A DNA stretch of 64,000 bases from an uncultured Lachnospiraceae bacterium (GTDB taxonomy: Bacteria > Bacillota > Clostridia > Lachnospirales > Lachnospiraceae). Shown here in pieces: positions 7,636 to 16,762 of this stretch; position 1 is the stretch's first letter; each line of letters opens with the position of its first letter. A program made the position numbers and the translations under genes. A model generated the notes under the pieces. It made no database searches. It had not been told where the DNA came from and was given only the letters and a program-made list of their open reading frames with translations. The stretch spans positions 46,161 through 110,160 of the forward strand of contig CANQRW010000003.1 in assembly GCA_947626365.1 (NCBI GenBank), read 5' to 3'.

Positions 7636-8790
7636 TTAAATCCCTGCCTTTTTATATTGTTCCGCCATCTGCTCCAGCGTCGCCAGTTCCACTCTGGGAG
7701 CCTTCCCATAGCTTCCGAACTTCACGATCAGCGTTCCGACCACTTCTTTTACGCCGTCCTCAATGCATTTGCAGATTCTGGCCACGTCGTCGTCCGGAAC
7801 GTTTCCATACATAACCGTATCCATGATTGGCGTAAGGAATACCCTGGGGTCAAAAGCGGAGGGATTCTTTTCCAGCAATTCATAGATTGCCCCAATCGAG
7901 GCGCTTCCGCGAAGCTTCTCTTCCTTTGCGAACAATTCTTTCATATTTCTCGTCACAGCCAGACGGATATCCGTATCCACGTTAATCTTGTTAATGCCAG
8001 CGTGGGCGGCTTCTATCAGCTGGTTTATGTCAATTCCGTAAGCGTTTTTCAGATCTCCGCCCAGGGCGTTAATCTCTTCTACAATGTACCGGGGAACCGT
8101 GGATGAGCCGTGGCTTACCAGATACCCTTCGATTCCCTCATGACGCATACACTCTTTGATCGCGACCGCAATTTCCTTTCGGATTACCGCGTTCTTTCCT
8201 TTGTTGGCTCCATGCATGGTCCCATAGCTGATCGCCAGGGCATCGACCTTTGTTTTCCGGAAAAAATCAATGGCGCGCAGCGGATTGGTATAGGTGCTGT
8301 CCGCCGAAAACACATGATCTTCCACTCCGGCCAGAACCCCCAGTTCCCCCTCTACCGTCACGCCCCGGGCATGGGCGTACTTCACCACCTCTCTGGTCAG
8401 TTCCACATTCTCCTCAAAAGGCAGGGAACTGCCGTCGATCATGACGCTTGTATAGCCGCCCTCCACAGCCGCGATACAGGAATCCAGGTTCTTGCCGTGA
8501 TCCAGGTGGAGCGCGATGGGAATCGGACTGTCCGTTCCGTACTTTTTTACGGCCGCGGCGATATTTTTCGCTCCTGCTTTTTTGTCTTCCAGCGTAGCGT
8601 TCATAAAATCTCCGCGGCCGCCCATAAATCCGTTCGCCAGATCCGCCCCCTGCAGGATTGCAGGACTGCGAAACATTTCGTGAACATTAATGACCGCCTC
8701 CGCCTGACACACGGCGTTGACATTGAACGCGCCTTGGGCGTAATCATATTTGTCCGCCGCCTCAAGAATCACTCTCATCGGTACCAGCAT
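7636..8790 (-). CDS. Class II fructose-bisphosphate-type aldolase
   Basis: A 384-residue zinc-dependent class II aldolase. Asp97 and His98 lie in ALHLDHGK (catalytic Asp and zinc ligand). Glu147/Glu149 are in VEGELGVLAG, His203 in SYGTMHGANKG (zinc ligand), and a further His in VSHGSS. The phosphate-binding segment KINVDTDIR is present. It would cleave a ketose 1,6-bisphosphate or relative to two trioses. Its place between a phosphofructokinase and a TIM homologue supports fructose 1,6-bisphosphate, or a close analogue such as tagatose bisphosphate. It is longer than the ~285-residue FbaA/GatY type. Confidence 0.88.
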   Translation of the reverse strand: MLVPMRVILEAADKYDYAQGAFNVNAVCQAEAVINVHEMFRSPAILQGADLANGFMGGRGDFMNATLEDKKAGAKNIAAAVKKYGTDSPIPIALHLDHGKNLDSCIAAVEGGYTSVMIDGSSLPFEENVELTREVVKYAHARGVTVEGELGVLAGVEDHVFSADSTYTNPLRAIDFFRKTKVDALAISYGTMHGANKGKNAVIRKEIAVAIKECMRHEGIEGYLVSHGSSTVPRYIVEEINALGGDLKNAYGIDINQLIEAAHAGINKINVDTDIRLAVTRNMKELFAKEEKLRGSASIGAIYELLEKNPSAFDPRVFLTPIMDTVMYGNVPDDDVARICKCIEDGVKEVVGTLIVKFGSYGKAPRVELATLEQMAEQYKKAGI

Positions 8791-8818
8791 AATGGCTCAT
8801 CTCCTTTTTTCTCAGCAA

Positions 8819-9985
8819 TTAATTAAATGAAATCATAGGATCAAGTTCTCCTCCCAGAAGCGGCCTGCACCATTCTTTAAAGCGTTCCGTAACGCCGTTT
8901 CCAGTCTCATTGATAAACTCTTCCGGCATTGTGCGCTCGTGAAGCATTACCTCGTCAATATCCGCCAGAAATGGTTCCATTTCATAGGGTGAGCTGGAAA
9001 TCCGGCGAAACGCCACCATCTTTCCGCTTTCTCCTCCCAGGGCCGCGCGGCAGGCCAGACGCCCCGCCAGTTCCGCTTCCCTGCAGTCAACCCGGCTGAC
9101 CAGAGACATGGAGGCTCTCCCCAGCAGGCCTGGCTTTTCTCCTCTCGCCTTATACCCCAGCCGTCGGATGACCAGATTGGCAAGATGCGAGCTTACATCC
9201 CCGAAATAAGTGGAGCGTCCCACCTGAAAAATGGGTTCTACAACCGGCTTGCCTGTCTTATCTTTCAGACCTTCACTGGCTACCACTACGATTCCCGTTT
9301 TTTTCTTCAGAAGCCTTTCTACATCTTCAATAAACCGGTCCTCATCAAACGGCCGTTCCGGCAGATAGATGAGATCCGGTCCGTATCCGTCCCCGTCTTC
9401 TGCCAGCGCGGCGGCTGCCGTGATCCATCCGGCGTTTCTGCCGGAGGCTTCCAGGACTACCACATGGATGGGAAGCCCTCTGACATCCGCGCAAAGTTCC
9501 TTTGTGCTCTGGGCAATAAACCGGGCTGCGCTGCCGAAACCCGGACTATGGTCGGTAACGGCGATGTCGTTATCCATCGTTTTCGGAATCCCCATAATCC
9601 GCACGTCCGTCCCCGTCTTCCGGCAGGCCCGAAACAGCTTCCCGCAGGTATCCATGGTCCCGTTGCCCCCGTTGAACAGCACGTAACGGATGCCGTATTT
9701 TTCCAGAATCCCTGCCATGCGTTCATATTCTTCCTGTTCCAGCTGGTCTCTTGAGGTCCCTATGGCGCTTCCCGGCGTCTTGAGAAGCAGCGCCAGCTTC
9801 TCATCCGGAACCGTTCCCAGTTCGATCAGATCCTCCCGCAGGAGGCCGCCGGTTCCATTCCGGGCCCCGTAAATGTGTTCCAGCTGTCCGCTCTCCTTCG
9901 CTTCCTTTACCGCCCCGTACAGGGAGGCGTTGATGACCGCTGTGGGCCCGCCTCCATGTACGATCAAAATACTGTCTTTCCCCAT
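8819..9985 (-). CDS. 6-phosphofructokinase family enzyme
   Basis: A 388-residue phosphofructokinase. Residues 10-20 (HGGGPTAVINA) form the donor-binding loop. NGGNGTMDT (105-113) corresponds to the GGDG(S/D) donor motif, and PKTMDND (134-140) to the catalytic loop. Lys135 in place of Gly is typical of PPi-using and clade-X enzymes. Gly109 in the donor motif instead of Asp favours ATP. The phosphoryl donor therefore cannot be fixed from sequence. GAGGGG lies 7 bases before the ATG. It sits between GH3 and aldolase genes in the operon and would phosphorylate fructose 6-phosphate or an analogue. Confidence 0.88.
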   Translation of the reverse strand: MGKDSILIVHGGGPTAVINASLYGAVKEAKESGQLEHIYGARNGTGGLLREDLIELGTVPDEKLALLLKTPGSAIGTSRDQLEQEEYERMAGILEKYGIRYVLFNGGNGTMDTCGKLFRACRKTGTDVRIMGIPKTMDNDIAVTDHSPGFGSAARFIAQSTKELCADVRGLPIHVVVLEASGRNAGWITAAAALAEDGDGYGPDLIYLPERPFDEDRFIEDVERLLKKKTGIVVVASEGLKDKTGKPVVEPIFQVGRSTYFGDVSSHLANLVIRRLGYKARGEKPGLLGRASMSLVSRVDCREAELAGRLACRAALGGESGKMVAFRRISSSPYEMEPFLADIDEVMLHERTMPEEFINETGNGVTERFKEWCRPLLGGELDPMISFN

Positions 9986-10012
9986 TCTGCCGCCCCTCTC
10001 TGTACAGACAGT

Positions 10013-12454
10013 TTAATTTACAGTAACTCCGCATGTATAGGCGCGCCGTCCCATGACGTTTACTTTGCCGCCTGTTAAGGCAACTTCCTCACAGAACCGG
10101 ATACCATGGGCGCTGGTGCCGATCATAACATCCATACGCGTCGGCTCAACCACAAACTCCATATCCTCGTTATAGTATCCCAGCTGGGCCGTATCCAACG
10201 TAAAGACGACCTCTTTTTCTTCTCCCGGCGCCAGAGTGATCCTCTTAAATCCCGCCAGCTGTTTTACCGGGCGCACCACATGCGCTTTCTTCGTATGATA
10301 ATAAAGCTGTACGGTCTCATCGCCCGCGCGGTCTCCCGTATTCTTCACTTTGCAGGATACCACGATCTTCCCGCTGGTCGGAACCGACGTCTCCGCAATG
10401 TGGAAATCCGAAAGTTCAAACGTCGTGTAGCTGAGGCCATGTCCGAAGCAGAACAGAGGCTGATTGCTTTCATCCACATATCCGCCGCTGAATATCACGC
10501 TGGCAGTACCGCCGCCCGCTCCGCTGTATCCGCTTCCCGTTCTGTGATTGTAGGTGACGGGAACCTGACCCACGCTGCGGGGTACGGTCATGGTCATCTT
10601 GCCTCCCGGATTGGCGGTTCCGTCCAGAACGTCCGCAACCACTTTTCCGGCGGAAGGCCCGGGCATGAACGCCTCAATCATGGCGTCCGCATGTTCACAG
10701 GCCCACGGAGTCGCGAAAATGCCTGGACCGTATAAGACCATCACTATCTGTTTGCCTGTGGCATACAGCGTTTCCAGAAGCTTCTGCTGTACCCCCGGCA
10801 AATCCAGCCGGCACCGGTCTTTTCCTTCGCCTCCGGTTACATTGACCCATCCGGAATTGCCGCCGCAGGCGAAGATGATCACATCGCTCTGCTTCGTGGC
10901 TTCCACCGCCTCTTCAAATCCGGACTCATCCGCCCCGATAATATCGCAGCCTTTGGCGTAATGAACCTCAAACCGCTCCGCCAGAACGTCCTTCAGAGAG
11001 ACGGCGCCCATGGCGCGCAGCACGGTGTTCATGTCGCCGATCTTCACCTTGTCTTCCTCTGTCAGAGCACTGAAAAAGGCTGCAAAGGGATTGTTCACGG
11101 TATTGTCCTCTTTTGCCTTTTTCGCCTCATCCGCCATACCGCCGATGGATACGGCCTCTCCTTCGGCTCCTGCGGTCAGCATTTCCACATAGGCCGGGAA
11201 TGTATACCCGCTTACCGGATACCGCAGGCTGTCGGCGTGGGGACCGATCACCGCCAGTCTGACGCCCTTCCTGAGAGGCAGAACCCCGTCATTTTTGAGA
11301 AGCACCAAGGATTTGGCCGCAATCTCTTCCGCCAGCGCCTTCTTCTTCTCATTGGACATGGCTTCCTTCACTTTTTCCACATCCACGTAAGGATTCTCAA
11401 ACAATCCGTACTCAAATTTTACCTTCAGCACACGCCGCACGGACTCATCCAGAACCGCTTCATCTAACTGGCCGGAGCGCACATATTTAGGCAGCTGGGC
11501 GAACGCCGCCCCCACCGGGATCTCCGTATCGGTTCCGGCTTTCTTGGCCAGATATCCGGCCTCTTCATAGGTCTCAGCCGTCTTGAAATCAGTCAGGGTT
11601 TTCAAGATTCCGGCCCCATCGGAGGTCAGTATCCCCTCGAACTTCATCGTATCCCGAAGCAGGTCATGGGCAATGGCCCGGTTGGCTACCACGCACATGC
11701 CGTCAATCTCCGCGTAATTGGCCATCACGGAGCTTACGTCTGCCTCCCGCATCGCCGCCTCAAAGGGCGTGGCGAAGACTTCATACAGCTCACGGCTGGT
11801 CAGACGGGTCGTAGCCGTATTCAATCCTCCCTGCGTCTCGGAATAGCCCAGAAAATGTTTGGCGATACATGCCACGCCGTCTGTCTTATTGCCCTGCATG
11901 CCCTGGATATAGTGAATCCCCATCTGGCTGATCAGATAAGGGTCTTCGCCATATGTCTCATAAGTGCGGCCCCACCTCGGATCCCGCGCCACATCGATGA
12001 CCGGGCTCATGGCGGAATTGATGCCCACCGCCTTGGACTCCTGTCCGATAACGGCGCTCATGGCCTTTGTCAGCTCCGGCTCCCACGTGCATCCCACGTT
12101 GACCTGAGCCGGAAAGAGCGTGCCGCCCATAGACGGATAGCCGCACAGATTTTCCGACTGAAGCGCGACAGGAATCCCCAGCCTGGTCTGTTCCACGAAA
12201 TATCTCTGCACCCGGTTGGTAAATTCGGCGATCTTCAGAGGATCCGCAAGCCCCACGACGGAATACTGGGTAAAACGGCCGTGGCCGTTGGGATATTTTT
12301 CTTTCAGCGTCTCCTCCAGCGTGTCCGGTGATTTCGCCAGTTCAAAGGGAAGATCGCCGCAGAGCTGAGCGGCTTTTTCCTCCAGCGTCATTCGGGAAAG
12401 CAAATCCTCGACTCTCTCTTCTACCGGTCTGTTTGAATCTTTATAAATCTCCAT
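10013..12454 (-). CDS. Glycoside hydrolase family 3 beta-glucosidase
   Basis: An 813-residue GH3 enzyme, only distantly similar to the one at 355. The nucleophile Asp is in LTSDGAGI (about D279), with Gly where most relatives have Trp. VARDPRWGRTYETYGEDP and AKHFLGYSETQGG are the substrate-binding motifs. A fibronectin III-like C-terminus contains FCFGHGLSYTTF. No signal peptide, so it probably acts on glycosides imported by the GPH symporter two genes upstream. The ATG at 12454 is preferred over TTG 12460 because AAGGGAG lies 7 bases upstream. Aryl- or cello-type beta-glucosides are likely substrates by family knowledge. Confidence 0.9.
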   Translation of the reverse strand: MEIYKDSNRPVEERVEDLLSRMTLEEKAAQLCGDLPFELAKSPDTLEETLKEKYPNGHGRFTQYSVVGLADPLKIAEFTNRVQRYFVEQTRLGIPVALQSENLCGYPSMGGTLFPAQVNVGCTWEPELTKAMSAVIGQESKAVGINSAMSPVIDVARDPRWGRTYETYGEDPYLISQMGIHYIQGMQGNKTDGVACIAKHFLGYSETQGGLNTATTRLTSRELYEVFATPFEAAMREADVSSVMANYAEIDGMCVVANRAIAHDLLRDTMKFEGILTSDGAGILKTLTDFKTAETYEEAGYLAKKAGTDTEIPVGAAFAQLPKYVRSGQLDEAVLDESVRRVLKVKFEYGLFENPYVDVEKVKEAMSNEKKKALAEEIAAKSLVLLKNDGVLPLRKGVRLAVIGPHADSLRYPVSGYTFPAYVEMLTAGAEGEAVSIGGMADEAKKAKEDNTVNNPFAAFFSALTEEDKVKIGDMNTVLRAMGAVSLKDVLAERFEVHYAKGCDIIGADESGFEEAVEATKQSDVIIFACGGNSGWVNVTGGEGKDRCRLDLPGVQQKLLETLYATGKQIVMVLYGPGIFATPWACEHADAMIEAFMPGPSAGKVVADVLDGTANPGGKMTMTVPRSVGQVPVTYNHRTGSGYSGAGGGTASVIFSGGYVDESNQPLFCFGHGLSYTTFELSDFHIAETSVPTSGKIVVSCKVKNTGDRAGDETVQLYYHTKKAHVVRPVKQLAGFKRITLAPGEEKEVVFTLDTAQLGYYNEDMEFVVEPTRMDVMIGTSAHGIRFCEEVALTGGKVNVMGRRAYTCGVTVN

Positions 12455-12469
12455 GCGCAATCTCCCTTC

Positions 12470-13741
12470 TCATTCTTCTCTTCCGCCCTGTTTACCCAGG
12501 GCTTCAAACATCCATTTCTTATACGCCTCCACTCCCGGCTGATCAAAAGGATTCACCCCCAAAATCCTGCCGGAAAGATAACAGGCAAACTGGAAAAAGT
12601 AAAACAGCTGGCCGAAATGATAAGCATCGACAGCGCCCACCTCAAGGGTCAGGCAGGGCAGCTTCTCGCTGTGAGCCGCCAGCGTCGCTTTGTACGCGGC
12701 CTTGTTAATGCACCAGAAATCCTTTCCGTTCAGATAATCAAAACCATCCTTCAAGCCATCCGGCTCCACGATCAGAGAATCCTGGCGCTCCTGCACATCC
12801 AGAAAGGTCTCAAACAGGATGGGCGAACCATCCTGAATAAACTGGCCTACGGAGTGCAGTTCTTCCGAATACTCGCTTGCTACCGGGAAGAGACCCTTAT
12901 TGTCTTTACCTTCGCTTTCCGCAAACAGCTGAATCCACCACTTATAAAACCAGCGGAACTGGGGTTCAAAACTGGAAAGCATTTCCAGGCGGTACCCCCG
13001 TCTGCAGAGAGCGTTGCGCAGGCAGGCGTACTGATAGGCGATATTTTCTTCGGCCGGCCCTTCATGCAGACGCTTCTGCATGTCGGCGGCTCCGCGAACC
13101 AGTTCTCGGATGTCGATTCCCGCCACAGCCATGGGAAGCAGGCCTACATTGGATATGGCCGTATAGCGGCCGCCTATATCATGAGGGAATTCCAGGAATG
13201 TATACCCGTTCTCCCGGCACAGCGTTTCCAGGGAACTTCCTGCCGTTCCCGTGGCAATGACGCGCTCCGCCGCCCGGTTTCCATACCTCTTATGCAAATA
13301 GTTCCGCAGAATCCGAAAAGACGCTCCCGGCTCCAGCGTTTCAAAGTTCTTGGCGATACAGTCAATGTAAACGGATTTCCCATCCAGCTGTTTCAGCATC
13401 CGGTTCAAAGCGTTAGGGGACAATGTATTGCCTGCGTATATAATCTCAGGCGTACCGGGCAGCCGCAGAGCCTCAATCACGGAACGGGCAGCGTTATTGG
13501 AGCCTCCGACGCCGATCAGCACAAAGGCATCCGCGTTCCGCCGTATATCCTCCGCCAGCTTTTCCAGGAAGGCGACTTTCCTTTCTCCGGCCCATTCCTC
13601 TGTGTCCAGCCATCCCTGACTGTCCGCATACCGCGCTTCGCCTGCCTGGGCGGCGGCCAGTATCCCTGTATTCTGCCGAAGCAGTTCTTTATAATCCTGC
13701 TCTGTCTGTTCTGTTCTTTTATGAATCACAAAATTCAGCAT
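12470..13741 (-). CDS. pgi: Glucose-6-phosphate isomerase
   Basis: A 423-residue phosphoglucose isomerase with two SIS domains: VLIGVGGSNNAARSV (about 74-88) and the phosphate-binding ATGTAGSS. The catalytic-site segment GGRYTAIS is present, and the C-terminal signature NPFDQPGVEAYK. It converts glucose 6-phosphate to fructose 6-phosphate. Its presence in a sugar operon between transporter and beta-glucosidase suggests a pathway-dedicated copy in addition to a housekeeping one. GGGGTGA precedes the ATG. Overall it is somewhat shorter than the ~450-residue bacterial form. Confidence 0.88.
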   Translation of the reverse strand: MLNFVIHKRTEQTEQDYKELLRQNTGILAAAQAGEARYADSQGWLDTEEWAGERKVAFLEKLAEDIRRNADAFVLIGVGGSNNAARSVIEALRLPGTPEIIYAGNTLSPNALNRMLKQLDGKSVYIDCIAKNFETLEPGASFRILRNYLHKRYGNRAAERVIATGTAGSSLETLCRENGYTFLEFPHDIGGRYTAISNVGLLPMAVAGIDIRELVRGAADMQKRLHEGPAEENIAYQYACLRNALCRRGYRLEMLSSFEPQFRWFYKWWIQLFAESEGKDNKGLFPVASEYSEELHSVGQFIQDGSPILFETFLDVQERQDSLIVEPDGLKDGFDYLNGKDFWCINKAAYKATLAAHSEKLPCLTLEVGAVDAYHFGQLFYFFQFACYLSGRILGVNPFDQPGVEAYKKWMFEALGKQGGREE

Positions 13742-13771
13742 GATTTCACCCCATATTTTCCAGTCTCAAAA

Positions 13772-15184
13772 TCAGATGGTCAGCTCATTATCCGTCACCA
13801 GACCAACCGCCTTGTCCAGAGTCTTCTGCATCTCCACTTCACCCTGTCTGGACAGCGGATAAAAATACATGGCGATGATGGAAGCCACATATCCCAGGAT
13901 CGGTCCGACGGTGCACAGCAGCAGAATGGATTTCAGGCATTGAGGAGTCTGCTGCTCCAATGTGGCGCTGTATCCTGTCGCCGTCAGAATCGCTCCGCCG
14001 AAGAACATGGAAAACGCCTGGCAGCATTTGTTGACGAAGGTAAAGGTCGAATTGACCAGAGCCGTGCCGTTGACTCCTGTGGTGATCTGGGCGTAGTTGG
14101 CAGAGTCCAGAACCGCCGCGCGGCTCAGCATATTGTTGATCGTCCAGGTAAAGGTGATCGCGATGTAGGTAAACATAACCGCCGATACCGCGTATGCTCC
14201 GGTCATGCCGGTAATCAGCATGGGCAGCGTGAACAGGACAGCAAGCGCTTCCACGGCGATGATGCCCATCCTTTTGCCGGTTCTCTTTACCATAGGCTGA
14301 ATGAACAGGACAAGAGCGAATCCGACGATTGTGGACGCGTATCCGATGTAGGTGATCAGGTCCTCCCTGCCGTTCATATTGTACTGGAAGAAATAGATAC
14401 GCAGCGAGTTGGAAATCTGATAGGCAAACATGTCGGTTCCGTAAGCGATCAGCACGCACAGAAGCGCCCTGTTTTTCGTAATAACGGAGAATGTCTCTTT
14501 CAGAGATGTTTTCTGCCGTTCTTTCACTTTCATATCCGGATCGTAGACATCCACATCATTAACCGACATAGCCGACAGAATGAAAAGGATTGCGGAAATA
14601 ACGCCGAAGATAATGGTGAATTTCAGCCATGCGCCTGCGTTCTCCTGTCCGCCCAGAGCTTTCAGAATGGGAAGCGCCCATGCGGAAACCACCAGAGACG
14701 CCACAGAGCCGAAGGCCTGGAAAATCGCCTGGATCCTGGTACGCTTGGCAAGGTCGTTGGTCAGAATGGCCGGCAGCGCCAGCTGGGGAATCTGCACGAT
14801 CGTCCACGCCAGCGAATAAATAATATAGGTCACAAAAGCATAGGCAATTTTCCCCGACTGAGGAATATTCGGCGATGAAAACAGCAGAATAAACATAATA
14901 CTCAAAAACGGAGCGCCCGCGATGATATAGGGTCTGTATTTTCCCATTTTGGTATTGGTCCGGTCTACGATCATCCCCATCAGAGGGTCTGTCACCGCAT
15001 CCACCAGACGAGCTACCATAAAGATCGTGCCTGCCATAACGGCCGGAATCTGCAAAATATTGGTGTAAAAGTATGTAATGTAGGTTCCCACCATCATGAA
15101 AATAATGTTATTGGGGAAATTTCCTACGCTGTACAGCCAATACTGCAATTCGCTTGCTTCTTTTCTTTTCACCTGTTTACTCAT
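13772..15184 (-). CDS. GPH-family (MelB-type) sugar:cation symporter
   Basis: A 470-residue, 12-helix transporter of the glycoside-pentoside-hexuronide family within the major facilitator superfamily. Near residues 60-85 it has the signature DAVTDPLMGMIVDRTNTKMG followed by KYRPYI, including the cation-site Asp and the cytoplasmic RxxxxGKxRP loop. It would import a glycoside with Na+ or H+. First gene of the seven-gene operon, with AGGAGG 7 bases upstream of the ATG. The promoter and two ROK-type operators lie between this gene and the ROK gene. Substrate is probably the beta-glucoside cleaved by the GH3 enzyme. Confidence 0.9.
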   Translation of the reverse strand: MSKQVKRKEASELQYWLYSVGNFPNNIIFMMVGTYITYFYTNILQIPAVMAGTIFMVARLVDAVTDPLMGMIVDRTNTKMGKYRPYIIAGAPFLSIMFILLFSSPNIPQSGKIAYAFVTYIIYSLAWTIVQIPQLALPAILTNDLAKRTRIQAIFQAFGSVASLVVSAWALPILKALGGQENAGAWLKFTIIFGVISAILFILSAMSVNDVDVYDPDMKVKERQKTSLKETFSVITKNRALLCVLIAYGTDMFAYQISNSLRIYFFQYNMNGREDLITYIGYASTIVGFALVLFIQPMVKRTGKRMGIIAVEALAVLFTLPMLITGMTGAYAVSAVMFTYIAITFTWTINNMLSRAAVLDSANYAQITTGVNGTALVNSTFTFVNKCCQAFSMFFGGAILTATGYSATLEQQTPQCLKSILLLCTVGPILGYVASIIAMYFYPLSRQGEVEMQKTLDKAVGLVTDNELTI

Positions 15185-15203
15185 ATTCTCTCCTCCTAAT
15201 TAA

Positions 15204-15227
15204 TTAAAACTTTTAATAAATTGATTA
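15204..15227. promoter_or_regulatory. Putative ROK operator O1
   Basis: TTAAAACTTTTAATAAA, then T, then TGATTA. Differs from O2 at one base in 24. It lies just upstream of the ribosome site of the symporter gene, in the leader of the operon. Confidence 0.6.
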
Positions 15228-15287
15228 TTAAAAAAATACCTATTATGTTGTAATTGTAATTTTCATCTCCTTTCTGTCTTGATATTC

Positions 15288-15311
15288 TTAAAACTTTTAA
15301 TAAACTGATTA
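15288..15311. promoter_or_regulatory. Putative ROK operator O2
   Basis: TTAAAACTTTTAATAAA, then C, then TGATTA. It overlaps the -10 box by four bases. Its start is exactly 84 bp from that of O1, close to eight helical turns, so both sites face the same side of the DNA. Confidence 0.65.
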
Positions 15312-15336
15312 TATACAAACTCTTTTCGTTATGCAA
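15308..15336 (-). promoter_or_regulatory. Promoter of the sugar/glycolysis operon
   Basis: Minus strand -35 TTGCAT (15331-15336), 17-bp spacer, -10 TATAAT (15308-15313). Transcription would start near 15300, inside operator O2, giving a leader of about 115 bases that contains O1. Confidence 0.65.
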
Positions 15337-15455
15337 TATGCACATATACCAAAAAAGCTGTAAAAAACTATGCAGATTAACCAAAACCCGCATAGTTCTC
15401 CATAACAGTTCTCAACTTCTTTCTCTCTCAGCTTCTCCCTCTCTCAGTTTCTTCC

Positions 15456-16655
15456 TCAGCATTCCAAAAACAGCCTGCTTATGACAAAATAGGCCGCGCT
15501 CTTTGCTCCCCAGCAGGGATCGAAAGGCTGAAAATAAATCTGGACCTCCTCTTCATTCAGGCCGAAAAAGTTTGCCTTGGCCGCCCGCAGAAGCATGTCC
15601 CGATTGGCTTTTTCCTTCATAATATATCCGTCTACCACCACAAATCCGGGATTGATCAGGTTCACCACATTGGCCAGGGCAACGCCCAGATAACCGGTCG
15701 CCTCATTCATGACCTCATTCACGTCCCGGTCCCCGCGGCGCTGGGCATTCAGAATATCCTGTATGGTGAGACGGCCCTTCTTTTCCAGTTCCGACCTAAG
15801 GATATCCGCTCCGCCGCCAAGCAGCCGCTCCTGACATTTCTCAAAGATAGCCCTCTCGCTTCCCACATCATCCACGATCTTCTTCTGCGTATTCCCATCT
15901 TCATTTACATAAATAATCGTTCGGCCAAGTTCGCCGGCCCCCGACGTGCAGCCGGACACGATATCATCCTTCACCATAAGGGGACACGCGACTCCCTTCG
16001 AGACAAACAGGTACGCGAACGTGTCCGGTTTTACCGTCCGGGAACTCATCTCATATCCGATAGCCCGTATCCGCACATTGTTGTCAATGATAACCGGAAC
16101 ATTTAACCGGTTCTGGAGATCTTCGGCCAGATTTTTTCCCACCCATTTTTGTCTCGGATTACTTCTGATCACTCCGCTTTCCCAGTCGATAAAACCAGGC
16201 AATCCGATGCCGACCCCCAGAAAGTGCTTTTCATCCGCAAATCCAATCAGCTTCTGTATCTGTCCGGCAATCTTCTGAAGCATATGATCATAGTTTTCGG
16301 CGGCCGGCTCTTCTTCCGAGGATGCCACAATATTTCCCTTCATGTTCATCAGGACGGCGCTTGTCGCGTAAGGTCCCAGTTCCACTCCTATGGCGTAAGC
16401 GGTATTCGCCCGAAAAGCGATGGATGTAGGCCTGCGCCCCATGGCGTTCACCAGGTTGTTGCCTGCAATGGGCACCTCCTCCAGAATCCCCTCGTAAAGC
16501 ATCTCGTTGACGCTTGTGGTAATCGTGGGCAGGGTCAGTCCCAGCGCATCCGCAATTCCTGTTCTTGTCGCGTTCTCCGTGCGGAAAATCATATTCTTAA
16601 TCAATACACGGTTTCTTCGCCTTGTTTCCAGCAGACTGTTGCCTTTTTTGTTCAT
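15456..16655 (-). CDS. ROK-family transcriptional repressor (NagC/XylR type)
   Basis: A 399-residue ROK regulator. The N-terminal winged helix (about 12-75) has TRTGIADALGLTLPTITTSV as its HTH. The sugar-kinase-like ROK fold follows, with GVGIGLPGFID and GAGELGRT. The usual zinc-binding CxCGxxGC loop is absent: the segment after GELG reads NEDGNTQKKIV. The inducer-binding geometry may therefore differ from NagC/Mlc. It sits directly upstream of the sugar operon on the same strand and is the obvious candidate for binding the two 24-bp operators. AGGAG is 9 bases before the ATG. Likely inducer: a sugar or sugar phosphate made by the operon. Confidence 0.88.
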   Translation of the reverse strand: MNKKGNSLLETRRRNRVLIKNMIFRTENATRTGIADALGLTLPTITTSVNEMLYEGILEEVPIAGNNLVNAMGRRPTSIAFRANTAYAIGVELGPYATSAVLMNMKGNIVASSEEEPAAENYDHMLQKIAGQIQKLIGFADEKHFLGVGIGLPGFIDWESGVIRSNPRQKWVGKNLAEDLQNRLNVPVIIDNNVRIRAIGYEMSSRTVKPDTFAYLFVSKGVACPLMVKDDIVSGCTSGAGELGRTIIYVNEDGNTQKKIVDDVGSERAIFEKCQERLLGGGADILRSELEKKGRLTIQDILNAQRRGDRDVNEVMNEATGYLGVALANVVNLINPGFVVVDGYIMKEKANRDMLLRAAKANFFGLNEEEVQIYFQPFDPCWGAKSAAYFVISRLFLEC

Positions 16656-16710
16656 ACAATGTTACTCCTGTCAGTCCGACATATCCCTTGTCTTTCTCGT
16701 AATTTCTTCT

Positions 16711-16740
16711 ATTATAATACACAATACGAATAAATTACAA
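16711..16740 (-). promoter_or_regulatory. Promoter of the ROK gene
   Basis: Minus strand -35 TTGTAA (16735-16740), 18-bp spacer, -10 TATAAT (16711-16716), about 55 bases before the ROK start codon. No copy of the 24-bp operator is present, so autoregulation through that site is not supported. Confidence 0.5.
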
Positions 16741-16762
16741 TCTCAAACATTCGTCTGCTGCC

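Noticed and set aside
12617..14878. A 753-codon plus-strand open frame
   Set aside because: Spans the antisense of two genes (isomerase and symporter) including their junction, so it cannot reflect a shared protein.
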